Below, piece by piece: positions 28,901 through 39,600 of a stretch of 64,000 bases of DNA. Under the pieces are notes generated by a model. It saw only the letters and a list, made by a program, of their open reading frames with translations. It was not told where the DNA came from and did no database searches. Source of the DNA: Paramyrothecium sp. XJ0827 (taxonomy: Eukaryota > Ascomycota > Sordariomycetes > Hypocreales > Stachybotryaceae); assembly GCA_020881915.1 (NCBI GenBank), contig JAJFPB010000006.1, forward strand, positions 4,278,001 through 4,342,000. Reading direction: 5' to 3'. The position numbers and the translations under genes were made by a program. The number at the start of each line of letters is the position of its first letter. The first letter of the stretch is position 1.

Positions 28901-30706
28901 CTCAACGGCCAATGTGACGGCGTAAGACGTAACCTCTCCGGCTTGTGGAAGTGGTTCCCATGCTCCCAATGCAGATTTTCGGTCCTCTGGTACTTTCACT
29001 GGTGGCTGAATGATCAGCAGGCTTTGAAATCGGCATGCTTGCTGAGCTTCGGTATTGATTTTGGCAATATTTTGCAAGCCCAGCTGCTCGTGAGGAATCA
29101 ATTCAATCCCGTGCTCTTGAATCGCATCAAGATAGTCTGCTACCGAATCTTCGGCAATTATCTGAACCCTGATGGGTACTGTGGCAATTGTCGGTCCGAT
29201 TATGCTTTCAATGCCAGGTACAGTCGCGCTACGCCCAGACACGACAGCGCCAAATACAACGTCTTCGGAGCTGGAGTAATGATGCAGAACTAAAGCCCAT
29301 GCAGCTCGCAGTAAGGTCGCCATAGTGATGTTTTTGTGTTCCAAAGGGGGAACATCAATCTGACACTGCATGTTGCTTTCAGCTTTAGGGACTTGGATAT
29401 CAGCCGGCAACGACGGGAAAGGTTCACCACAATAGTCAAGAAGATTCCATTCCCAAAACGCCTCGGCCGAATCTTGCTTTGCTTCGAGTGTGAAAGCCAC
29501 AAAAAGGTTGAAATTGGGCCCCGCGTTCACTTCTTCCCCGTGATACATCTGCTCAAACAGCTCCTGGATGAGCTGCATCGAGATGCGGTCATATAGGGCA
29601 TGGTGTACCGACCAGACAAAGCATTTCGTATTCTGACCAGTAACAATGGCGTACCGAGACAGTGGTTCGCCAAGCCTCATCGGTACGGACCGATCCTTTT
29701 CTAGATAGCCTTTCAGATCCCCTGCCAAGCCCCAGACGACACTTTCGTCAATAACAGCTTGGACGAGTCCATATCCTGGAATGTGAGTGATCCTTGTTCG
29801 GAGCATGGGTGCCACTGCAACCGTCCGATTCCATGAGTCGCGAAATATGTCAGTATCAACAGCTGGCGATATTTCCATGATTAATTGGAGAGTGTAGTCA
29901 TCCGGCCTTTGAGAAGATAAGGCCAAGAGGCCTTCCTGCAAGGTTGTACAAGGGAATGCATCCTGAATGGCCTCTGGATTTACTTTGAATGCTGCCGAGA
30001 GTTCTTTCTGGCATTCCGATGGCTCAAAATGATCTGCAAGAAGGGAGAATGGCGTTGGCGGATGTAGCAAGCCCTCAGTTGTGTTGGTCATATTGTTGGC
30101 CATGTCCACCAGGCGAGGGTGTTGGAAAATTTGGGCAACAGAAAGCTGAAATCCAGCATTGCGTGCTTCGGTGACCAGTCTTGTGGCAGCCAATGAATCG
30201 CCACCTAACTGAAAAAAACTATGGTCGTGCTCAATTGAAGCGGCAGTGAGACCCAGAACCCTGGCCCACATCTGCTGTAGAGCAAGCTCCGGCTCTGTCC
30301 ATGATGTAGTATCAGTCATACTGGTAGTTTGTATGGTATCTGTTGTACTCGAAAGAAAAGAGCGTCCCGCCTCCTGCAGCTTTGGGCGATCGATTTCGCC
30401 GGTAGGGCTGAGCGGCATGTGTTCCATTACAACGTAAGTCGGCTTCGTGTGATCCGGTAAGTATTTAGCAAGGCTGACTGCTAGCGACGCAGGTGCGTGA
30501 AAAAGACCTGGGACCAGGTTATTTGGTTGCACTGCACCTGGTGTGACGTCGTTTTTGGCAATGAAGACTATGAGCTCTGGGCGATGGGTTGTCAGCGTGA
30601 TTAGCTCCGCCGCGACACTCCGACCTGCGGGAAGAAAAGCTTGGACCTGGCACTCGATCTTGTTCAGGTCCAGCTGAAACACTTGGTCTTCTCCTGTGTC
30701 TGACAT
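547..30706 (-). CDS. Seven-module non-ribosomal peptide synthetase with N-terminal free carrier domain
   Basis: Giant cytosolic assembly line that activates amino acids as adenylates, tethers them on phosphopantetheine and condenses them. Domain order: A-tail, T0, C1-A1-T1, C2-A2-T2-E2, C3-A3-T3-E3, C4-A4-T4-E4, C5-A5-T5-E5, C6-A6-T6, C7-A7-T7-E7. All T domains carry GGDS. E domains show HHLVVDLxSW (HHLAIDMMSW in E7). C domains after E modules have (M/I)(N/D)HxxxDA; the others have VHHAxYD. I infer three introns: 21025-21077, 11794-11847 and 7117-7173. The last is 57 nt without stops, so it also reads through. The reading frame breaks near 25295-25300 in A2. The first in-frame ATG is at 30706; the frame is open a little further upstream but only from TTG, so the true 5' end is uncertain. 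No TE, reductase or terminal C domain follows E7. No N-methyltransferase domain was seen. Confidence 0.96.
5150..8340 (-). other. NRPS module 6 (C6-A6-T6)
   Basis: C6 carries MNHVITDAHS near 7,850. The C6-A6 linker contains a 57-nt insert (7117-7173) that starts GTAATT, has a GACTAAC branch-like element and ends TTCACAG; removing it gives DPTE-YDVWIQ, matching modules 3 and 5. A6 has FTSGTTGVPKG, FDVSISN, AYGPAECTP and GKIDR. T6 is GGDSINAMR near 5,165, with no E domain, so an L residue is predicted. Pocket code by eye: D V S D L G A P T. Confidence 0.87.
8350..13030 (-). other. NRPS module 5 (C5-A5-T5-E5) with abnormal adenylation domain
   Basis: C5 carries MNHAITDAFS near 12,530. The linker holds intron 11794-11847. 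A5 is unusual: the A3 loop reads FTSGSTGQPEG, with glutamate for the lysine of PKG (11071-11073), and the A4 stretch reads SFSVLVEEIL (about 10,935-10,970) where other modules have SFTFDPSILEIF, so two residues including the conserved pocket aspartate are missing. The LGGE-like motif is LVEES. The A10 lysine is kept (GKPNR). T5 (GGDSMTAMQ) and E5 (HHLVVDLISW near 9,260) look normal. The module may be skipped, loaded in trans, or use an atypical substrate. Confidence 0.85.
13040..17640 (-). other. NRPS module 4 (C4-A4-T4-E4)
   Basis: C4 carries INHTILDAHS near 17,120. Its C-A linker lacks the intron seen at the same place in modules 3, 5 and 6. A4 has FTSGSTGLPKG, FDPSILE, GYGPTEA and GKVNR. 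T4 is GGDSIRAIEA near 14,490, slightly different from the ITAMQ of the other E-linked carriers. E4 has HHLVVDLVSW near 13,935. A D residue is predicted. Pocket code by eye: D P L A L S G I L, close to A2. Confidence 0.88.
17650..22260 (-). other. NRPS module 3 (C3-A3-T3-E3)
   Basis: C3 carries MDHTITDAHS near 21,775, the form found in condensation domains placed after E domains. The C3-A3 linker holds the intron 21025-21077 (53 nt, ACTAAT branch), joining DPTE to YDISIQ. A3 has FTSGTTGTPKG, FDVSVNN, TYGPAECTP and AKTDY. T3 has GGDSITAMQ near 19,090 and E3 has HHLVVDLVSW near 18,535. A D residue is predicted. Pocket code by eye: D V N H I G T P T. Confidence 0.88.
22270..26880 (-). other. NRPS module 2 (C2-A2-T2-E2), frame-broken in A2
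   Basis: C2 has VHHAIYD near 26,380. A2 begins near 25,460 and is interrupted at about 25,295-25,300: the upstream frame reads VPLIF and then runs to a stop at 25,265, while the next frame continues with WTVVAMLAILK. In sister domains VPL is followed by six residues (for example CFEKSL) before that W; here only five nucleotides separate them. The rest of A2 is intact (FTSGSTGEPKG, FDPSITE, FGPTECA, GKADR). T2 has GGDSITAMQ and E2 has HHLVVDLVSW near 23,180. A D residue is predicted if the module works. Pocket code by eye: D P T A M A G I L. Confidence 0.85.
26900..30010 (-). other. NRPS module 1 (C1-A1-T1)
   Basis: C1 has the LCL-like VHHALYD motif near 29,600. A1 runs from about 28,690 to 27,080 with FTSGTTGEPKG, FDVSVNN and TYGPAECTP, and keeps the A10 lysine (AKVDH). 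T1 has GGDSIHAMK near 26,980. There is no E domain, so an L residue is predicted. The pocket positions aligned by eye to GrsA read D V N Y A G T P V. A1 belongs to the same sub-type as A3 and A6 (FDVSxxN, YGPAECTP). I do not assign a substrate. Confidence 0.85.
30050..30706 (-). other. NRPS starter region: adenylation-domain remnant plus carrier domain T0
   Basis: The N-terminus begins inside what would be the A8 region of an adenylation domain (DLNKIECQ resembles the ELGEIEHH part of the other modules). It keeps the C-terminal subdomain up to the A10 motif, which reads TGEIDR instead of (S/T)GKxDR, so the catalytic lysine is glutamate. Motifs A1-A7 are absent. An intact carrier follows with FFQLGGDSLAA (serine codon near 30199). 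This piece cannot activate a substrate itself, so T0 must be loaded in trans. Lipo-initiating fungal NRPSs such as those for emericellamide and echinocandin also start with a free T domain. Confidence 0.8.
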
Positions 30707-33665
30707 GTCGAGGGACAACACGACAGCCTGCGCCTCGCTTGGTCCTCGGTTCTGACCTTCCAATCACTACTAATAGTTGATTGTTTCTTTCACTCTCACT
30801 TCGTGTGAGTAGTCCTATCACGATTTCTCGGCCGAGATTCTTCCAGACTGCTGTTGTACATACGTCTCTGTTGCTTCAAACCAGAAGGCTCTGGCATTGA
30901 TCAACGTGGCCAGAAATGTATTCTCTAACAATATTTGCGCGGTATGTGGCTTGTCGATGGATGTGTGACAAAGCATGATTCTCAGAGCCCTACCCTTTCT
31001 GTCTAGCTCGCGATTCCACACCGACTGAGCCAACACCAGCGCGGACGGAAGATCGATTCCAGAACACGGTAAGAACAGACCTTGCAAGACCCGCTGAATC
31101 CTTCTCAACACCTTCCGAAAGACCCATTAAAATGAGGTTAGGGAAGGGCCCTGTTCGCGATGATATTCACCATGATGAGTTTGATAGAATCCTTTCCTAT
31201 AAAAGCAGGTGATTTCAACAAAACTCTTGGCAGGTTGAAGACGACAACAGCTGTCTATCGAGAGCGGCACGCCCGCAGCGATGGCCGCTTTGTTTCGGCT
31301 AAGCCCTAGGATCCGAAGCCCTGTCGACTCTGTGTTATCAAGGAGGCAATGAAAATCCTTCCTATGCGGTCCACCTCGATAGCTTGAGCTCCGTTAACCA
31401 ATCCTAGTTGGACGAATCCTTTGCGGTGGGCATAATTTTACGCCAGCATGTTTCTAGAAAGTCAGGAGCAGAAAACCGGTACTCCGTCCTTGCCGCCCCT
31501 CCAACAGGCATAAATCTTCTAGGATTATTATGTGGGGAAGCCTTCCGCCGGGATTCGTCGCACAGATGCATTCAGCTCCGGCAGGACTATTCCACACGGC
31601 CCCCGTGTCCGTAAGCGTGACTGGCATGCAAGGTACCCTTCTCGATCTATAGGAACACCGATCGTTACCCAGCGGCCCCTGCTCAATTCTCTCAAGATGT
31701 GTCTACTTAGCGGTCTACATCTATTTTGTTTCACAAAATATATTCTCTTTCACAAATCAATGTGGCAGACCCCGTTTTGACGATGGGGCCTGTCAATTGC
31801 TGCTTCGGGAATTCACAGGCTGCTATAGCGATGGGGCGACTTCCGGATGTTACAAGCATAAAGATAAGCAAAAGTACAGAAGACACCATCCAGCATTCCA
31901 GAGATTATGTTCCCTCTGATTGGTAGATTACCCGTGCGAAGTTACCGGCTGTCGCATCTCAATGTGGGCGATGAATGCGGTCCCACCTCTAGCCTCCCAT
32001 AACATCCTGGCCCTCCATGCGATATGGTTACATACACTAGTGATGCAGGCCACCCTCGTCCCGTTTACCAGGGTACGTCAGCATCGACTGGATAGATGCA
32101 TATTACAATGTGGACAGAGTGAATACTCCTGAGTACTTGGCTGCTCACGAGATCCATCTCGTGTTCCCCCCAAAATGATTGTTTCTTCTTCTGGCCTGTT
32201 TAGGGTTCAAGAACCGCGTAAGCCACACAGCTCATGAGCTGCCCTATACTCCTACACAAGGAGTTAGTATTGACTTTGTAGGAGCTCTGCCATTATTGCA
32301 CACATCTCAAAACCAGAATACCCCATGTTGCCTGCTGTGAGATGACGCGATACTTCAACGTTGCTGTTTATTCCTTATTGGCAATTAAACCTGACTCTAC
32401 CCAATTCCCATTGCCTTGATTCAGTGAATACTACATTAGTGATTCTGGTTTATTCTTATTTGTTTTTTACGAAGATCGGGAAGGATGTCTGCACAAGGCG
32501 GTGAGTTTGTTTTCGACTTGCTAGAATTTTTTGGGCGGTCGAGACTGACTGCACCGTAACCTGAAGTTCATTCCAAATGAGGTAGGCATGTCTGAAGCGG
32601 CAATAATGGAGAGAATTTGAGATGACCTTACAACATAATAACTAAAAGGGGTTTGCCAGTGATATCGGTTGTTCGGTTACACACAAAGCAGGAATTTAGC
32701 TTGCCGAAATGTTAAAGCAAGTATAGGGTAGGAGAACACACAACTGCTGGAGAAACGCGACGCGTCCAAGCATTCCATGTGGAGACTAGAACGCGTTGTG
32801 GCAATGTTGTTGGAATCGACAGCCAATTAAAACGAAGCGATAGGAGAATGCGAAACCCTGGGGAGGGAAGCATGGGCTCAAGACTTCTATGGAAACGAAG
32901 CATGGCTTAACACTAGATGGGGACTGCACAATGACACTAGCCTACCTGGATTGAGGCATTGAGTAATTCAAGGATCTCTACCTTACTGAACATGGAAAAG
33001 TTTACGTCGTGTCATGATCCGCTCTTATATTGTGTACTGGTCACACACACCATTAGTCAAGAGCAAGGGTCAGAGCTCCGGCTGCCTAAAACTCAGATTG
33101 ACACCAAGCGCTGGCCTATTCTTCAAAAGGCAGGTAATGTGACAGTGTAATCTGGTTTCTTCACCCAGTCTAGGCGCGACGCGAGAGCATTGGCGAGTGT
33201 GTTGGAGGTGCTTCAGCGCCAGATTGCCCATCGTGTACAAGCCGCCTGTGCAGCGGTCCACGAAGCACACTTCAGGTGAAGCTATGCCGATAAGCATAGG
33301 ATGATACTTGCCGCAAGTAGCGAGGTATCTGACGCAGGTATGAGTTTGTTTTCTATCTCAGTTGGGTTGCCTCTCGCGCTGGTGTTTCTCATCGCAATTG
33401 TAATGCCAAAGGTAAGTTTAATTTCAGGAACAGTTCAAATCTCTTCATGATTGCAGGAGGAACCCGAAGAAGCCAGTTTTCAAAGTGGAGTCTAATTGAT
33501 AAAAATCGAATCACCACAGGCGCAGCCCACCTTGAACTCCTTGTATGTAAGTCCATCTAGGCTCAAGGGCACAAAAAAAAAAAAAAAAGAAAAAGCAAAG
33601 CGATTGAAAGAGACAATTACAGGGTAATCAATTAATTGCTCACTTCAAGATTCAAGACAATTGAC
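30707..33665. other. Long intergenic region between NRPS and PKS genes
   Basis: About 3 kb with no gene I can support. It should hold the NRPS promoter and 5' UTR at the low-coordinate end and the PKS 3' region at the high end. A 97-codon frame at 30818-31111 (-) has no ATG start and no family resemblance. A perfect 14-bp palindrome CAGCTCATGAGCTG lies at 32228-32241, followed by an 8-bp inverted repeat CTCCTACA/TGTAGGAG at 32249-32256 and 32277-32284. A 16-nt A run is at 33573-33588, about 80 bp 3' of the PKS stop. Confidence 0.6.
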
Positions 33666-36600
33666 TCATTTATGAACAAACTTTTCAACCAATCCCTGCC
33701 TAATATGGCTGGCCAAGCTTATCAGGGAAGGCGACTGAACAATGACCATAACACTCGCCTCCACACCGAATTTTTGCCGTATCCAGTTACGCAGCTCCAT
33801 TGCAACAAGGGAATCAACACCGTTCTTCTCTGCGGACAACTCGGTATTAATGCTCTCTTCATCCTTGATTAGGAACTTAGAAAGAGATGAGGCTAACGCT
33901 TTAGCAATTTGGGAAACCGTCTCATCTCCTTCCAAGATAGAAGGGGTAATTGCGGCAGTAGTCAAAAGGATAGAAACAGAATCTTGCTCAGAAACTGCCT
34001 TGGTGGAGATATCGGTAGTGTTGATGTTGTGGTAGATGCTCATACGCATATCCTTCTTCCAAATGACACGGTTGGCGGGTGAGGCTATCGGCAAAGTCGT
34101 GACAAGACCGAGTAGGATTTGACTAGAAGTCTGATATGACCCGTCAATGGCTGCAGCATTTTGAGGCACGGAACGATGCATGGCCAGATTGAAGGCATCA
34201 AGCAGATGTCGCTCCTTCAGGATACGCATTCCTGACTTTTGAAACAAATCAAGCACACCCTGATGCTTAGAAACAAAACCCACTTCACCCATAACACCGA
34301 TGTCTATGACGGATGCTGTGAGACCTTTGCCGTGGCGGAACTGAACAAAGGAATCCAAGAAGGAATTTGCAGCGGCATAGTTAGCTTGCCCCCACTGGCC
34401 TACAATGCCACTGTAGGATGAGCAGAGGATAAAAAAATCAAGCTCGTGAGAGATAGCGTTATGCAAGTTCCAGGTGCCTTGGACCTTTGGTGCGACTGCT
34501 GCGCTCCAATCCTCGAAAGTCATTTCTTGCAGCGTAACGTCTCTGAGAACCATGGATAAGTTGATCACGCCAGCAATAGGCTTGGTGGCAGCCAGCACAG
34601 TCTTCCGAACATCATCCATGCTCACTACGCTGCCCGAGACTACTTGTACCAGACACCCTTGGGATTGAAGCTCTGTGGTGAAATCGCCTAGCTGAGGTCC
34701 GGACGATGCGGAGCGCGATAAAAAGACAAGCTCTCCGGCACCACTTTCAGCCATCCAAGTGGCTAGCGACCTGCCTAGCCCACCTAGACCACCGACTAAT
34801 ATGTAACTGCGGTCGGAGCGTAGCTTTGGTGTCGGGCGTGTCCTCGCGGAAGTGAGGCATGTGGTGTTCTCGGGCATGTTGATAATGATTTTGCCAATGT
34901 GTTGGCCACCTTGCATGAAGCGGAAGGCTTCTTGCATTTGATCGGCTTCAAAAGTTTTCGCAAGGAGGATTGGCTTAAGTTTACCCTCCTTAATCCAGTT
35001 GACGCATCGCTCCACTAGTCTTCTTGCTGTTAGTTGCGTGCGGTCAACAACGGACAGGGGAAATGGGACATAACAACTTACTCTGTGGCAACCTCGGGAC
35101 GGACTTGCGAAACCTGCCACAAGTCTAGGCCAACAAAAGTGCGGTTTTGCTCAAAAGCTTCCATTGATAACTTGGCTCGTCGTCGAAAATCCCGTTTTCC
35201 AATCTCAATCATGGTGCCAAACTCAGAAACACACTTCCAAGAAGCATGAAGAAGGTCACCAGAAAGCGAATTCAGTACAAGATCCACGCCTCGACCATGA
35301 GTTGCGTCCATAACATCTCTTAGGAAGGATGAGTCTCGAGAGTTGAATATCCTAGTACGCGGTATGCCATAGGTATTCACGAGATAGGCTATCTTCTCCT
35401 CGCTGCTGACAGTGCAGTAGACCTGTTGACTTTGTATTAGTGATGGTCCACAAAATGTATGATTAAATGGAGTTTCACCTCTGCGCCAATCATCTGGGCG
35501 ATTTGTAGGGCAGCCAAACCGACACCACCACATGCAGAGTGAATGAGCACACTCTGACCTTTTCGAAGATTACCCTTGTCTATAAGAGCCATGGCTGCAG
35601 TCGCAAAAACGCACGGCAAACCTGCACCCTGTTGCCAAGTAATTGAATCGTCAATCTTCACACAAAGCGTTTGCGATAGTGTGATGTCCGTGGCAAAACA
35701 ACCACTAGCCATATAAATTACGCAATCATTAGGCGCAAACGTAGTCACCCCTGGGCCAACTTCGGTGATAATGCCGCAGCCTTCAAGACCAATCTCACGG
35801 ACACTATTATCGAGGACACCAAGCGCAATTAGGACATCCTTTATTCGTTAGTTCAGTGCGACCAAAAGGTAGTAAGGGTTGCCTTACTCGGAAATTCAGG
35901 CTAATAGCCTTCGTCTGGACTCGAACTTGGCCTGTAGCTAGTGGCTCAAGAGGCTTCTCTGCCCACCCCATCGTATGCAGCAAGCCAGGCGTCTCCATGG
36001 TCAGATACTTGCATGATGATGCGTGTTCCACGACGTGAGAGCTATCGAAGGCATCCTGCATAGTCTGCCAATGCAATCTCGGAACCAGGACCTTATTGTC
36101 AACGAGGGCATATTCCCAGTCGGGATCCATTGATTCTAAACTTGAAGGAAATTGAATATGGACGAAAAGCTGATTGATAGACTTTGTAATGGTCGCCACA
36201 GGCGTACAAGATTCAACCTCGAGGGTAAAGAGCTTTGTAGAAAGCTCATTGCGAACGGTGCGGGCGAGGCCGAGAGCCATGGCGGCTTTTGGGTCTCCAC
36301 ACCGAACTTGTGAAGAGCGCGTGACCCATAACATTCTAGCATCCAAAGCCTGAAGCTGGTTGATGAGTGTTGTGAAAGATTCTTCTGTTAAATCGTGGAC
36401 GGTGTCTTCTTGTAAGTCGAGGAGAGAGATAACGTCCATGGCCGGCAGATTTTCTCCAAACTTAACTATTTGGACAGCCTTGCCATGATCTTGCAGGCTG
36501 CTCACTACCTCCTGAACATATGGCCCATCAAGTCTGTGGCAAAGTACGGCCACTTCATCAGACGTGGCAGTTTTGGTATCTATTGCCGCCATGATACCGG

Positions 36601-39600
36601 CGCTCTGGTGGTATGGTTTGATGCCATCAAGAACAAATTCGGGATCCTTGAAGCCAGCCGCAGTAAGCTCCTCGCACCAACGCTCAGGCGAGATATATGG
36701 CTCATCAACACGCCCGTCATTTTCCCCAAGCCACCATCCGGGGAGAAAGCCCATAATGTAGTTCAAGTATTTGGCAGCTGGACAAAGCTCTTGGAGAAAA
36801 ATTCGGCCGCTAGAACTGAGCAAACTCTTCAGGTTGGCGAGTGAATCCTGCAGGCAAGGCGTAGCATGAACAACATTGTAGCCAATAATGAGATCATAGG
36901 ATCCTTCTTGAAGGCCTTGTTCGACTGGACTCTTTGTGATATCGAACACAGCATATTGGATAGCCTCATGGGCAGCGAAGCGCTCCTTGGCAGCAGCCAT
37001 GAAGCCAGCAGAGATATCTGTATAGGTGTAGCTTCCATACAAGCGTTCACCATATTCCGTGGTCAAAGCGCTGAGGACCTTCGAAGTTGTACCGCCGGTT
37101 CCTGCACCGATTTCGAGAACGCGAAGCTGTGGATTGGTGTGACCGAGGGCGCGGACAGCATCGCCGTAAAGAAGCTCATCTCCGTTTGTATACAACTGCT
37201 GCAGTACGTTGTCCTGCATCAGGATATGTAGAGCGTGGGTCTCGTTTGCAAAAATGCTTTTTGCAACTTCGAACAGTCGATGGATGCCAATTGCAAAAGC
37301 ATTATAATGCGAAGGAGAGAGTTCTTCAACGAGTGTCTGGATTCGCGCCAAGCGTTCAGCCTTGCAAAGGCCTTCCAAACGCATTTCCTTATTTAAGAAG
37401 ACATTGTTGCCAGCTTTATAGGCTGTAACATAGTCTTGCATCCACTTGAGAAACTTGACTAGGTGTGGTGCCGTGTTATCCTGCAAGGTAATACCCTGGT
37501 GGTCAAGTATTGCAAGTAACATAAGCTCTTCCAGTAGAGGCCACTCCTTAGGAATAAATGTGCGAGGCTGCATATAATCACTCATGTTGATAAAATTTGC
37601 GTGAGGTCTCCAGTCGAAGGACGTGATAAGAGGCAGGCTATCCTCTTCGACGTCGGAACTGGTCATTGCGGATGCCTTGAAGCCCTTAAGTGAAAGGAAC
37701 ACCTCATTACCGTTTTGGGCAGCAAGGTCGCCGGTAAAAGAACCCCTTTCTACTCTGCGAATATTTGCAGCGACACTGAGATCGTGGCCGGTAGGGCGGA
37801 TCATGATCTCCTCGATAAATGTTGGCACGGCGACATTCTGGCAGTTCCGTCCAAGGCCCCTGTAGGCCGCGACGGTGAAGAGCTGAAAGCACTGGTCCAA
37901 AGTACTTGGATGTATAGCACATCTTTCTCCTGTCTCCGTAGTGACAGTTGCTACTGCGTTACTAGTCTTTGTGCCAGAGGAGACATCCCGTAAGCCCCGG
38001 AAACAGCCTTGATAGTTGAAACCGATACGGCCAAGCACTCCATACCACTCGTCTGAATTAACAGCTCGAGGAAGGGGACCGGTCATCTTGGTCTCAAGTT
38101 TGGCTGACTTATCAATACCGGCCCTGACCTCACCGGCAGAGTGCTTTATCCACCGAGACCCATCATAAGAAGTAATCTGGAAAAGATATGCTGGGCTCTC
38201 ATCAGAGTCGGTAAAATTCGGGGTGAGTCTTGTTATAAGCTCAATCACCTTTCCGTGCTCAAGTAGAAGACCAGTAGTAATGCTGAAATTCTTGAGACTA
38301 TACGATGTCTCCCCTGTGATCTGTCGAATGGCCTCACCCACCATGCAGATATAGCCGGCGCCGGGAAAGACGATCTCGTTATTGACTTGATGACCTTGCA
38401 GCCAAGATACATCATCTAGAGAAAGCCTATTACGCCAGCACGTTTCATTCATAACCTCCGTAACTCGGATACCGAGTATTTCGTGTGGGGGGAATTGGCG
38501 AAATCGATAGTCTCGGGCAAGGCGGGATTCTGCCCAGTGAGCAGTATCGCGCTTCCAGCAGTAACGTGGTAAGTCCCGTGCTATTTTGCCGGGTGAACAG
38601 ATAAGGGAAGTATTGATCTTGATATTCTGCAGGAAAAGGTTTCCAGCCGTGTCCAGCATGCTGCTGGAGCAAATCTTGTTGCGCTGAAGAGTACCAACGT
38701 GGACGACGTCGTTTCGCTTAATATCACGCAGAATTTGACCAATGGGTCCCTTCAGAGCTGGATGAGGTCCGACCTCAACCAAAACAAGATGTCCCTTATG
38801 GTCGTTTAGTGCAGATCTGAGGGCAGTATTGAATAATACTGGACTTTCCATATTCCGTCGCCAGTATTGAGGGCCTAGGACACCATCCCCAATCAATCTT
38901 CTTCCAGTTACGGAGGAGTAAAATGGTGCTACGGGGTCAATAGCCTTGATAAACGGACTCAAGTGCTCTTCGTATGAGGCTCCGTAATCCTTCATATGAT
39001 GCGAATGGAAAGCCTTTTCAACCCGCAGAAACCGCGCAAATGTTCCAGGCTTTTCTTCTTTAATTTTTTCGACAACTTTTGCAACCTGGTCTGTATCTCC
39101 CGAGATGGTCACGCTAGACTGGCTGTTCTCACAGGCAATCACCACACCAGGCTCCATGAGGCCATGCATTTCATGCGCACCGAGACCTATGGCTGCCATT
39201 GAGCCGCGTGGCTTCTGCCCAGGCTGTTGATCGTCGGACGATGTTGTCCCCCGGAATGTGGCAGCAGCCATAGCCTCGTTGGCCGTGATTGCACCCGACG
39301 CGTATGCAGCCGCCATTTCACCCGACGAATGGCCTAATACGAAGTCTGGCTTGATGTTCCACGCGTGGAGCATATCTATCAAACCGATTTGAACAGCTAT
39401 TGAAAGAGGATGACCGAATTCGGCCTTTGACACGCGACTATTGTCGGCCGTTTTGCGTAACTCGTCAACAATATTCCAAGATAGGGGCGTAGGAAGGCGA
39501 GCTAGGAAATGATCCAAATTCGCTATGGAAGCACGGAATGTCGGGTTTGAGTCGTACAGTTCGCTACCCATCTCTGGCCATTGTGCACCTTGACCTGTGA

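Noticed and set aside
547..30706. Four separate NRPS genes in place of one
   Set aside because: Two of the breaks are clean GT-AG introns in the same linker position and the third is a local frame break inside one A domain; module order is continuous.
30818..31111. Open frame upstream of the NRPS as the missing N-terminal part of the first A domain
   Set aside because: It starts with GTG and contains no A1-A7 motif or other NRPS-like sequence.
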